Source: Kitasatospora griseola
GTDB lineage: Bacteria; Actinomycetota; Actinomycetes; Streptomycetales; Streptomycetaceae
Reading direction: 5' to 3'
Assembly (NCBI RefSeq): GCF_014648555.1
Contig: NZ_BMRI01000002.1
Location: forward strand, 303,146 to 367,145
Length of the DNA: 64,000 nucleotides
Of this stretch, positions 27,386 to 36,260 are shown in pieces. The notes under the pieces were generated by a model. It had not been told where the DNA came from. It made no database searches and saw only the letters and a list, made by a program, of their open reading frames with translations. The translations under genes and the position numbers were made by a program. The stretch's first letter is position 1; the number at the start of each line of letters is the position of its first letter.

Positions 27386-30300
27386 GCCAGGTTCTCCAGG
27401 TCGTCGGTCTCGGCGGCGAGCATCTCGGCGAGCATCGCTTCCACTTGTTCGTCGGACAGTTCGTCCAGGTCGGCCGACTCGTCGTCGGAGCGGGCCGTGA
27501 TGGCGTCCTCCGGGTCCTCCTCGGACCCGCCGGCGGCCAGCAGGGCGACGGTGTGCGCCACGGTGGGGTCCTCGAAGAAGCCGCGCAGGTCGAGCGGGAC
27601 GCCCAGCCGGCTGCGGATCTTGGTGCCGATCTGCACGGCGGCCAGCGAGTGCCCGCCGAGGGCGAAGAAGTCGTCGGCGGTGCCCACCTGTTCGACGCCC
27701 AGCACCTCCTGCCAGATCTCCGCGACGGCGCGTTCCTCGTCGGTCGCCGGCTCCTGGTAGGGGGTCGACAGGTCGGGGCGCGGGTGGCGGCCGAGCGCCG
27801 GGGCGGCCTGGTCGTCCCCGCCGGCCAGCAGGGCCGGGGTGATGCTCCGGGCCACGGCCCGCATCTGCGACAACTCGCGGTGGGAGAGCACCAGTTGGGC
27901 CGGGGCTTCGGGGTTGGCCAGCACCCGGGCGAGCGCTTCCTGGCCGTCCTGCTCGGTGATGCCCTCGGCCAGCAGCCGCAGCGCCTCGGGGAGTTGCGGC
28001 GCGGCCGGGGCCGGGGCGGCGCCGGCGGCCACGGCCTCGGCGACCTGGTCGCGCATGCCGTCCAGGTCGTTGATCCGCTTCAGGGTGAAGTCGGTGATCC
28101 GGACCAGCACCCGGCCGTCCTCGGCCAGCATGTCGATGTCGCAGGTCAGGCTCTCGCCGCCGTCGGGCGAGCCCTTGAGCGCGACGTCGCAGGTGATCTC
28201 GGCGGTGAGCGGGGCCAGCGCCTTCAGCGAGCGGTAGGTGAACGGCAGGTAGTAGCCCTTGTCCGGCATCTGGATCCGGGCCGACACGCCGGCCACGTCC
28301 AGCAGCGCCGGGTGCAGCAGGTAGGCGTCCAGGTCGCCGGCGTGCTCCTCGGGCAGCCGGAGCGAGACCAGCAGCCGCTCGGGGGTGACCCGGGCGCCGC
28401 GCAGGCAGTGCCAGCGCGGGCCGAGGGTGAACTCGATGCCGTTGCCCTGCACCAGCAGGTCGAGCTTGAAGAGCCGCTTCAGCTCGTCCTCGTCGTCGAC
28501 CGGCGCCACCTCGGCGAACGCGGCGCGCAGCGCGGCCAGGTCGCGCACCGGCGGCGCCTCGTCGAGGGCGACGGCGGTGCCCATGGCGTGGATCGGCCCG
28601 GTGGCGGGGTGGTTGCTGCGCACGGTGAACCGCAGCTCATCGCCGTCCGCGGCGAGCGCCGTCCACAGCGAGCGGGACTGGCCGTCCGGCACGATCACCG
28701 GCTGGGCGAAGAGCACGTCGCGCAGCTCCACGCCGGCCGCCCCGGTCAGGTCGGCGACGGCCGCCCGGACCAGCTCCAGGTAGGCGGTGCCCGGCACCAG
28801 GCCGTGGCCCATGATCCGGTGGTCGGCGATGATCCAGCTGTCGGCGGTGCTGATCGAGCCGGTGTAGCCGCGGCCGTTCCCGTCGCCGCCGGGCAGCCGG
28901 CGCAGCAGCGGGTGCGCGGTCGGGGTGCCGGGGGCTGCGGCCGACTCATCGAGTCCGGCCGCCATGCCGACGCCGCGCCAGGTGTCCCAGGCCACCGCCG
29001 TCACCGGGGCGCCGGAGCGGCGCCGCCACTGCGCGTAGGCGTCCAGGAAGGCGTTGGCCGCCGCGTAGTCGCTCTGGCCGGGGCCGCCGAGCAGGCCGGT
29101 CAGCGAGGAGCAGAGCAGCAGGAAGTCCAGGTCGTCGTCCGCGCACACCCGGTCGAGCACCAGGGTGCCGAGGGTCTTGGCGGCCAGGACGGCGGCGGCG
29201 TCCTCGGGGGTCTTGCCCATCAGCAGGCCGCGGGACGGCAGGCCGGCCGCGTGCACCACGCCGTGCACCGCCCCGGCGCGGGCCCGCAGCAGGGCCACCG
29301 CCTCGGCGGTCCGCGCGGCGTCGGTGACGTCCGCGCGCAGCGGCAGCACCTCGGCGCCCAGCTCGGTCAGCCGGTGCAGCGCGGGGTCGTCGGCGGCCAG
29401 CGGCGACCGGCCGAGCAGGCCGAGCACCGGTCGCCGCACGGTGCGGGCGATCTGCTCGGCGATCGCCAGGCCGACGCCGCCGAACCCGCCGGTGATCAGG
29501 TAGCCGCCACCGTCGCGCAGACCGCCGGGGCCGGCTTCGGGGGCGGGCAGCTCGACGGCGTCGAAGGTGCGGCTCCACCAGTGCCGGCCGCGCAGCGCCA
29601 GCTGCGGCTCCTGGCGGGCGGCGGCGTCCAGCAGGCCGGCCGCGACCGCGGCGGGTGCGCCCGCGCCGACGTCCAGCAGCCGGCACTCGACCCCGGTGAC
29701 CTCCTGCGGGATGACGGTGCACGGGCCGAGCAGCAGGGCGCCCTCCGGGTGCAGCGGCTCGTCGCCGGTGACCTCGAAGACGCCGCTCGCCAGCACGTCG
29801 AGCAGCACCGGGCGGGCGGGGGCCGCGTCCAGCAGGCCCTGGGCCAGGGTGGCCAGGGTGTCGAAGCCGGTCCGCTGGGCGGCGGCCAGCCGGTCGGCGT
29901 CGAGTCCGTCCCCGGCGGCGGGGTCGGTGAGCGCGCCCAGGTGGACCAGCCGGATCGAGGCGGCCTCGCCGGTGGTGTCCAGCGAGCGGATCAGGGTGGC
30001 GCAGGCGTCCCGGTCCAGGCCGTCGGCCCGGCCGATCCGCCGCACCGTGGCGCCCCGGGCCTCCAACTGCCGGGCCAGTTCGGCGCCGAGCGGCTGCTCG
30101 GTGCCGAGCACCGCCCAGACCGCGTCGCGGGCGTCGCCGGTGCGGGGGCCGGCGGGCAGGCGGCGCCAGCCGGGGGTGGTGAACCAGTCGTCGAGCGGCA
30201 GGGCCGCGCTGCGCGGCTTCGGCGCGGTGCGCGGGCCCGCCTCGATCCAGTACCGCCGGCGCTGGAAGGCGTAGCCGGGCAGCGCGGTCAGCGCGCCGCC

Positions 30301-32922
30301 GCCGCACACCGCCGCGCGGTCCACCGGGGCGCCCGCGCTCCACAGCGCGCCCAGGCCGGCCAGCAGGTGGGTGCGGTCGTCGGTGCTGTCCTTGGGGTGC
30401 GGCAGCGAGTCGACCGCGGTCCGCTCCGGGCTCCAGGAGTCGTGCTGCTGGGCGAAGTTGGTGAGCGAGCGGCCCGGGCCGACCTCCAGCAGGAACAGCT
30501 CCGGGTCGTCGAGCAGCAGGCCGAGCACGTCGCGGAACCGGACCGCGCCGCGCAGGTGCTCACCCCAGTAGGCGGGGCTGGTGGCCTGCTCGTCGGTGAT
30601 CCACTGTCCGGTGAGGCCGGAGCAGAACGGGATCCGCGGCGCCCTGAGTTCGACGCCGCGCACCACGTCGGTGAACGGCTGCACGGCGGCGTCCATGCTC
30701 GCCGAGTGGAAGGCGTGCGAGGTGTGCAGCCGGCGGCAGGCGGTGCCGTCGGCCACCAGCCGCTTGCGCAGCCGCTCCACCGCCTCGGCCGGACCGGCCG
30801 CCACGCACAGCGCGGTGGAGTTGACGGCGGCCAGGTCGAGCTCGGGCAACTCGTCCAGCAGCGGTGCGAGTTCGGCCTCGGGCAGGAAGACGGCGAGCAT
30901 CTCGCCGGCCGGCATCGACTGCACCAGCCGGCCGCGGGCGGCGACCAGCCGGACCGCGTCGGGCAGCGAGAACACACCGGCCAGGCAGGCCGCGACGTAC
31001 TCGCCGATGCTGTGGCCGGCCATCGCCCGCGGGTGCACGCCCTGGGCCATCCAGAACTTGGCGAGCGCGTACTCGACGAGGAACAGCACCGGCTGGGTGA
31101 TCTCGGTGCGGGCCAGCGCGGCGGCGGCCTGCTGCGGGTCGGCGTCGGGGCCGGGGAACAGCAGGGTACGCGGGTCGGCGCCCAGCTCGGCGGTGAACAG
31201 CTCGGCGCAGGCGTCGAGTTCGGCCGCGAAGGCGGGCTCCTCGCGGTACAGGCCGTGGGCCATCGCGACGTACTGGGCGCCCTGGCCGGGGAACAGGAAG
31301 GCGACCGGGGCGTCCTCGGCGGCGGCCGTGCCGGTGAGCCTGCGCAGCGCGGCGACGGCCGCCGAACGGCCCTCCGAACCGGCCGCGGCGGCCACGGCCG
31401 CCCGGTGCTCGAAGCCGCGCCGGCGGGCCAGCGTGTGGGCCACGTCGCGAAGCGGCAGCTCCGGGTCGGCGTCCAGCCGTTCGGCGAGCCGCTCGGCGTT
31501 GGCGGCGAGCGCCTCGGGGGTGCGGCCGGAGAGCGTCAGCAGTTCGGCGCGCCCGGCCGTCGCGGGAGCGGCGGCGAGCGGCTCGGCCGCCTCCTGGAGC
31601 ACCACGTGCACGTTGGTGCCGCCGATGCCGAAGGCGCTCACCCCGGCCCGGCGCGGGTGCTCGGCGCCCGGCCAGTCCCGCAGCTCGGTGGGGACGTAGA
31701 ACGGGCTGGTCTCCAGCTTCAGGCCCGGGTTGGGCTCGCTGAAGTTGACGATCGGCGGGATCGCCCGGTGACGCAGCGCCAGCACCGCCTTGATGAACGC
31801 GGTGACGCCGGCGGCGGCGTCCAGGTGGCCCACGTTGCCCTTCACCGCGCCGAGCGCGCAGTAGCCGGTCTCGTCGGTGGCCTCGGGGTGCAGCTGGTAC
31901 GCCTGGGTCAGCGCGGCGACCTCGATCGGGTCGCCCAGCGCGGTGCCGGTGCCGTGCGCCTCGACGTAGCCGATGGTGCGCGGCGCGACCCCGGCGACGG
32001 CCAGCGCCTCGGCGATCACCTCGGCCTGTCCGTCGACACTGGGCGCGGTGTAACCGGCCTTCAGCGCACCGTCGTTGTTGATCGCGCTGCCCAGCACCAC
32101 GGCCTGGACGGCGTCCTGGGCGTCACGGGCGTCGGCCAGCCGGCGCAGCACCACCACGCCGGCGCCGTTGCCCGCCACCGTGCCGCCGGCCGCCGCGTCG
32201 AACGGACGGCAGTGGCCGTCGGCGGAGAGGATGCCGCCCTGCTCGTACAGGTGGCCGCCGGCCGGCGGGCTGCTCACCGAGACGCCGCCGGCCAGCGCGA
32301 TGTCGCACTCCCCCGACAGCAGGCTCTGGCAGGCCAGGTGGACGGCCGTCAGCGAGGTCGAGCAGGCGGTCTGCACGGTGATGCCGGGGCCGCGCAGGCC
32401 CAGCTTGTAGGAGACCCGGGTGGCCAGGAAGTCCTTGTCGGAGGCGAGCAGGGTGCGGTAGATGCCGCTCTCCTCCAGCGCCTCCGGGTCGCCCGGCAGG
32501 TTGCGCAGCAGGTAGGAGTTGAGGCTGGCGCCGGCGAAGACGCCGATCCGGCCGTCGAAGGTGCGCGGGTCGCAGCCGGCCGCCTCCAGCGCCTCGAAGG
32601 CGCACTCCAGGAAGACCCGCTGCTGCGGGTCGAGCAGCTCCGCCTCGCGGGGGCTGAAGCCGAAGAAGCCGGCGTCGAAGCGGTCGGCGTCGGCCAGCAC
32701 CCCCTTGGCCTTGACGTAGTCGGGGTGCCGCAGCAGCTCCGGGTCGACGCCGGAGGCCAGCAACTCCTCGTCGGTGAGCGCGGAGACGGTCTCCCGGCCC
32801 GCGGCGAGCTGCTGCCACAGCGACTCGACGTCGGGGGCGCCGGGGAACCGTCCGGCCATGCCGATGACGGCGACGTGCTCGTCCTGCTCGTCGTGCGTGA
32901 AGTCGGTCTCGTACACGTCCAT
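27382..32922 (-). CDS. type I PKS module KS-AT-KR-DH-ACP (third PKS module)
   Basis: A 1,846-residue single module. KS (about 15-440) has TACSTS with Cys near 187, EAHGTGT and KGNVGH, all complete. AT (about 540-820) has GHSIGE and HAFHS, the malonyl-CoA fingerprint. KR (about 1140-1320) has YLITGGFGGVGLA and the Ser-Tyr-Asn set in LLCSSLTG...SDYAAANAF. DH (about 1360-1620) has DHRIMGHGLVPG (HxxxGxxxxP) and HPALLD. ACP has ALGGHSLAAVQ near 1757. KR before DH is the reverse of the usual DH-KR order. The module should extend the Ser-loaded chain by two carbons and leave a trans-type double bond. The ATG at 32922 overlaps the upstream TGA by one base (TGATG). Confidence 0.94.
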   Translation of the reverse strand: MDVYETDFTHDEQDEHVAVIGMAGRFPGAPDVESLWQQLAAGRETVSALTDEELLASGVDPELLRHPDYVKAKGVLADADRFDAGFFGFSPREAELLDPQQRVFLECAFEALEAAGCDPRTFDGRIGVFAGASLNSYLLRNLPGDPEALEESGIYRTLLASDKDFLATRVSYKLGLRGPGITVQTACSTSLTAVHLACQSLLSGECDIALAGGVSVSSPPAGGHLYEQGGILSADGHCRPFDAAAGGTVAGNGAGVVVLRRLADARDAQDAVQAVVLGSAINNDGALKAGYTAPSVDGQAEVIAEALAVAGVAPRTIGYVEAHGTGTALGDPIEVAALTQAYQLHPEATDETGYCALGAVKGNVGHLDAAAGVTAFIKAVLALRHRAIPPIVNFSEPNPGLKLETSPFYVPTELRDWPGAEHPRRAGVSAFGIGGTNVHVVLQEAAEPLAAAPATAGRAELLTLSGRTPEALAANAERLAERLDADPELPLRDVAHTLARRRGFEHRAAVAAAAGSEGRSAAVAALRRLTGTAAAEDAPVAFLFPGQGAQYVAMAHGLYREEPAFAAELDACAELFTAELGADPRTLLFPGPDADPQQAAAALARTEITQPVLFLVEYALAKFWMAQGVHPRAMAGHSIGEYVAACLAGVFSLPDAVRLVAARGRLVQSMPAGEMLAVFLPEAELAPLLDELPELDLAAVNSTALCVAAGPAEAVERLRKRLVADGTACRRLHTSHAFHSASMDAAVQPFTDVVRGVELRAPRIPFCSGLTGQWITDEQATSPAYWGEHLRGAVRFRDVLGLLLDDPELFLLEVGPGRSLTNFAQQHDSWSPERTAVDSLPHPKDSTDDRTHLLAGLGALWSAGAPVDRAAVCGGGALTALPGYAFQRRRYWIEAGPRTAPKPRSAALPLDDWFTTPGWRRLPAGPRTGDARDAVWAVLGTEQPLGAELARQLEARGATVRRIGRADGLDRDACATLIRSLDTTGEAASIRLVHLGALTDPAAGDGLDADRLAAAQRTGFDTLATLAQGLLDAAPARPVLLDVLASGVFEVTGDEPLHPEGALLLGPCTVIPQEVTGVECRLLDVGAGAPAAVAAGLLDAAARQEPQLALRGRHWWSRTFDAVELPAPEAGPGGLRDGGGYLITGGFGGVGLAIAEQIARTVRRPVLGLLGRSPLAADDPALHRLTELGAEVLPLRADVTDAARTAEAVALLRARAGAVHGVVHAAGLPSRGLLMGKTPEDAAAVLAAKTLGTLVLDRVCADDDLDFLLLCSSLTGLLGGPGQSDYAAANAFLDAYAQWRRRSGAPVTAVAWDTWRGVGMAAGLDESAAAPGTPTAHPLLRRLPGGDGNGRGYTGSISTADSWIIADHRIMGHGLVPGTAYLELVRAAVADLTGAAGVELRDVLFAQPVIVPDGQSRSLWTALAADGDELRFTVRSNHPATGPIHAMGTAVALDEAPPVRDLAALRAAFAEVAPVDDEDELKRLFKLDLLVQGNGIEFTLGPRWHCLRGARVTPERLLVSLRLPEEHAGDLDAYLLHPALLDVAGVSARIQMPDKGYYLPFTYRSLKALAPLTAEITCDVALKGSPDGGESLTCDIDMLAEDGRVLVRITDFTLKRINDLDGMRDQVAEAVAAGAAPAPAAPQLPEALRLLAEGITEQDGQEALARVLANPEAPAQLVLSHRELSQMRAVARSITPALLAGGDDQAAPALGRHPRPDLSTPYQEPATDEERAVAEIWQEVLGVEQVGTADDFFALGGHSLAAVQIGTKIRSRLGVPLDLRGFFEDPTVAHTVALLAAGGSEEDPEDAITARSDDESADLDELSDEQVEAMLAEMLAAETDDLENLA

Positions 32923-35900
32923 CACCTGTCACTTGCGTCAGTTGCGGGGGTGCTGCGGCCGCGGCGCACGGCGGCGCGCCTGCGGCGGTTCGCGGCGCGG
33001 TCCCGGGCGGCGTTCAGCAGGGCGTCGTCCTGTCGGCCGGACCGCTCCAGGTGGCCGGCCAGCGAGCCGACGGTGGGGTGCTGGAACAGCTCCACCATGG
33101 ACAGCTCGTGGCCCAGCCGGGCGGCCAGTCGGGCGCGCAGCTCGACCATCAGCAGCGAGTGGCCGCCGAGCTCGAAGAAGTTGTCGTCCCGGCCGACCCG
33201 CCGGGCGCCGAGCAGCTCGCGCCACAGCTCGGCCAGACTCTCCTCCAGGCCGGCCCCGGGAGCGGTGTAGCTGCTCGCCAACTCCGGGCGCTCGGCGGGC
33301 GGTTCGGGCAGCGCCTTGCGGTCGGTCTTGCCGCTGCTGGTCAGCGGGAAGGCGTCCAGCACCATGAAGGCGGACGGCACCATGTACTCGGGCAGCCGCT
33401 CCTTGAGGAAGGGGATCAGCTCGCCGGTCGCCGGGGCGTCGCCCTCGGCGGTCAGGTGCGCGACCAGCCGGACGTCCCCGGCCGGCTGCTGACGGGCTGT
33501 CACCACGGCCTCGCGGACCCGCGGGTGGCCGGTCAGCGCGGACTCGATCTCGCCGAGCTCGATCCGCAGCCCGCGCAGCTTGACCTGGTGGTCGAGCCGG
33601 CCCAGGTACTCGATGGCGCCGTCGGAGCGGAACCGGGCCAGGTCGCCGGTCCGGTAGAGCCGGGCGCCCGGCGCGGGGTCGAACGGGTCGGCGACGAACC
33701 GCTCCGCGGTGCGCTCCGGGTCGCCGAGGTAGCCGCGGGACAGGTTGGCGCCCGCGATGTGCAGTTCCCCGGCGACGCCCGGCGGGACCGGCCGCAGCGC
33801 CCGGTCCAGCACGTACATCCGAGTGTTGGCGATCGGCCGGCCGATCGGCACCGCCCGGGGGTCGTCGTCCCGGCGGCAGGCCCAGGCGGTGACGTCCACG
33901 GCGGCCTCGGTCGGCCCGTACAGGTTGTGCAGTTCGGCCCCGGAGCGGGCGAAGAACCGGTCCTGCAGGCTGCGCGGCAGCGCCTCGCCGCTGCACACCA
34001 CCCGGCGCAGCGCGGTGCACTCCTCGACGCCCGGCTCCTGGACGAACGCCTGCAGCATGGACGGCACGAAGTGCGCCGTGGTGACGGACTCCTCGCGGAG
34101 GGTCCGCACCAGGTACGCCGGGTCGCGGTGCCCGTCCGGGCGGGCCACCACCAGGGTGGCGCCGGCCATCAGCGGCCAGAAGAACTCCCAGACCGAGACG
34201 TCGAAGGAGAACGGCGTCTTCTGCAGCACCCGGTCGGTGCCGTCCAGCCGGTAGGCGTCCTGCATCCACAGCAGGCGGTTGCGGATCCCGGCGTGCACGT
34301 TGACCACGCCCTTGGGGCGGCCGGTGGAGCCGGAGGTGAAGATGACGTAGGCGGCGTGCTCGCCGGACAGCTCGACGTTCGGGTCGGTGTCGGCGCCGCC
34401 GGCGGCGTGCTCCTCGACCAGCAGGACGGTCGCGGAGCCGGTGTCCGGCAGCCGGTCGCGGACGTGGCGCTGGGTGAGCAGCACCGGCGCCGGGGCGTCC
34501 TCCAGCATGCCGGCCAGCCGCTGGGCGGGCAGGCCCGGGTCCAGCGCGACGTAGGCGCCGCCCGCCTTGAGCACCGCCAGCAGCGCGACCACCAGCTCGA
34601 CCGAGCGTTCCATGGCCACCCCGACCAGCGAGTCGGGGCCGGTGCCGAGCCGGATCAGGGTGTGCGCCAGCCGGTTGGCGCGCCGGTTGAGCTCGGCGTA
34701 GCTCAGACTCTCGCCCTCGAAGCGGAGCGCCTCGGCGTCCGGGGTGCGGTGCGCCTGCTGCTGGAAGACCTCGTGGATCCAGCCGGCGCCCGGCCACTCG
34801 CGGGCGGCGCCCTCGCCCGCCGCCAGCGCCTGCCGGCGCTCGTCGGCGTCCAGCAGCTCCAGCTCGGCCACCGGGGTGTCGGGGGCGGCGACCACCAGTT
34901 CGGCCAGCCGCCGGAAGTGCCCGGCCATCCGGGCCATGGTGTCGGGCTCGAAGAGGTCGCGGTCGTACTCGAACCAGCCGCTCAGCGCGCCGTCCCGGGT
35001 GAACGACTGGAACTCCAGGTCGAACCGGGCGCCCTGGGCGGGCAGTTCCAGGCGCTCCAGCCGCAGCCCGCCGATCGGGCGGGCCGCCACCGGGTCGTCC
35101 TGGTAGGAGAAGCAGCTCTGGAAGATCGGCGGGCGGCTGAGGTCGCGCTCCGGGCGCAGCTCCTCCACCAGCCGCTCGAACGGCACGTCCTGGTGCGCGT
35201 ACAGCCCGAGGCAGGCCTCTCGCACCCGGCCCAGCACGGCGGCGAACGACGGGTCGCCGTCCAGGCCGACCCGTACCGGCAGGGTGTTGACGAAGAAGCC
35301 GATCAGCGGCTCCAGTTCGGCCCGCTCCCGGCCGGCCGTGGGCACGCCCACGACCACGTCCTGCTGGCCGCTCCAGCGGTGCAGCAGCACGTGGAAGAGC
35401 GCCAGCAGCACCATGTAGCTGGTGGCGCCGTTCGCCCGGCCGAGCGCGGCGAGTTCGGCCATCAGCGGCTGCTCCAGCTCCACCGGGCAGGAGGCGCCGT
35501 TGAAGCCCTGCACCGACGGGCGCGGCCGGTCGGTGGGCAGTGTCAACTGCGCCGGGGCGCCCGCCAGGTGCTCGCGCCAGTAGGCCAGGTGCGCGGCCTG
35601 GTCGGCGGTCTCGGCCTGCTTCTGCTGCCAGGCCGCGAAGTCGCCGTACTGGATCGGCAGGCCCGGCAGCGGGGACGGCCGGCCGGCGCCGAACGCCTCG
35701 TAGAGGGTGCCCAGTTCGGTGATCAGCAGGCCCATCGACCAGCCGTCCGAGACCAGGTGGTGCATGGCCACGGCCAGCACCTGGTCCTGCGGGCCCAGGT
35801 GCAGCAGTCGCAGCCGCAGCAGCGGGCCGGCGGCCAGGTCGAACGGGCCGGCGACGGCCGCGGCGATCGCGGCCTCCAGCGGCTGCCCGTCGGCGGCGGG

Positions 35901-36260
35901 CGACTCGGCGAAGTCCAGCGGCAGTTCGGGGCGGACGACCTGCACGGGGCGGCCGTCGCGCAGCTCGAAGACGGTGCGCAGCGACTCGTGCCGGCGCACC
36001 ACCTCGGCCGCCGCCTTCCGCAGCACCGCGGTGTCCAGGGCGCCGCGCAGCCGCACCGCGCCCAGGATGGTGTAGGCCGGGTTGCTCGGGCGCAGCTGCT
36101 CGAAGAACCAGATGCCCTGCTGCGTCACGGAGAGCGGGAAGACGGTGCCCGCCTCGGCCTGCTCCTTCAGCAGCCGCTCGTACTTGGCCCGCTGCTCGGG
36201 CGGCAGCGCCGCCAACTTGCGTTCCAGCGCGGCGAGTTTGGTGTCCAGGGTGTCGGTCAT
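32922..36260 (-). CDS. NRPS module C-A(Ser)-T
   Basis: A 1,112-residue module. The N-terminal 40 residues ([20 protein letters not shown]...) form a charged helix suited to docking with the upstream PKS. C (about 42-460) has MHHLVSDGWS near 166. A (about 495-985) has IFTSGSTGRPKG near 640 and GKTDRKAL at its end; the pocket residues read D-V-W-H-V-S-L-V-D-K, matching the serine code. T has LGGHSLLMVEL near 1030. The C-terminus is strikingly basic (LNAARDRAANRRRRAAVRRG), and the next protein begins with an acidic stretch, consistent with an electrostatic docking pair. The start overlaps the PKS stop by ATGA. It acylates Ser with the polyketide-extended fatty acyl chain. Confidence 0.95.
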   Translation of the reverse strand: MTDTLDTKLAALERKLAALPPEQRAKYERLLKEQAEAGTVFPLSVTQQGIWFFEQLRPSNPAYTILGAVRLRGALDTAVLRKAAAEVVRRHESLRTVFELRDGRPVQVVRPELPLDFAESPAADGQPLEAAIAAAVAGPFDLAAGPLLRLRLLHLGPQDQVLAVAMHHLVSDGWSMGLLITELGTLYEAFGAGRPSPLPGLPIQYGDFAAWQQKQAETADQAAHLAYWREHLAGAPAQLTLPTDRPRPSVQGFNGASCPVELEQPLMAELAALGRANGATSYMVLLALFHVLLHRWSGQQDVVVGVPTAGRERAELEPLIGFFVNTLPVRVGLDGDPSFAAVLGRVREACLGLYAHQDVPFERLVEELRPERDLSRPPIFQSCFSYQDDPVAARPIGGLRLERLELPAQGARFDLEFQSFTRDGALSGWFEYDRDLFEPDTMARMAGHFRRLAELVVAAPDTPVAELELLDADERRQALAAGEGAAREWPGAGWIHEVFQQQAHRTPDAEALRFEGESLSYAELNRRANRLAHTLIRLGTGPDSLVGVAMERSVELVVALLAVLKAGGAYVALDPGLPAQRLAGMLEDAPAPVLLTQRHVRDRLPDTGSATVLLVEEHAAGGADTDPNVELSGEHAAYVIFTSGSTGRPKGVVNVHAGIRNRLLWMQDAYRLDGTDRVLQKTPFSFDVSVWEFFWPLMAGATLVVARPDGHRDPAYLVRTLREESVTTAHFVPSMLQAFVQEPGVEECTALRRVVCSGEALPRSLQDRFFARSGAELHNLYGPTEAAVDVTAWACRRDDDPRAVPIGRPIANTRMYVLDRALRPVPPGVAGELHIAGANLSRGYLGDPERTAERFVADPFDPAPGARLYRTGDLARFRSDGAIEYLGRLDHQVKLRGLRIELGEIESALTGHPRVREAVVTARQQPAGDVRLVAHLTAEGDAPATGELIPFLKERLPEYMVPSAFMVLDAFPLTSSGKTDRKALPEPPAERPELASSYTAPGAGLEESLAELWRELLGARRVGRDDNFFELGGHSLLMVELRARLAARLGHELSMVELFQHPTVGSLAGHLERSGRQDDALLNAARDRAANRRRRAAVRRGRSTPATDASDR

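Noticed and set aside
20339-27760. A 2,473-residue plus-strand open frame antisense to the NRPS.
   Set aside because: It is rich in Gly/Arg/Val/Gln with no domain, and exists because the opposite-strand NRPS codons avoid stops in this GC-rich DNA. Similar giant frames at 27445-33270, 33051-41044 and 41041-48006 were rejected for the same reason.
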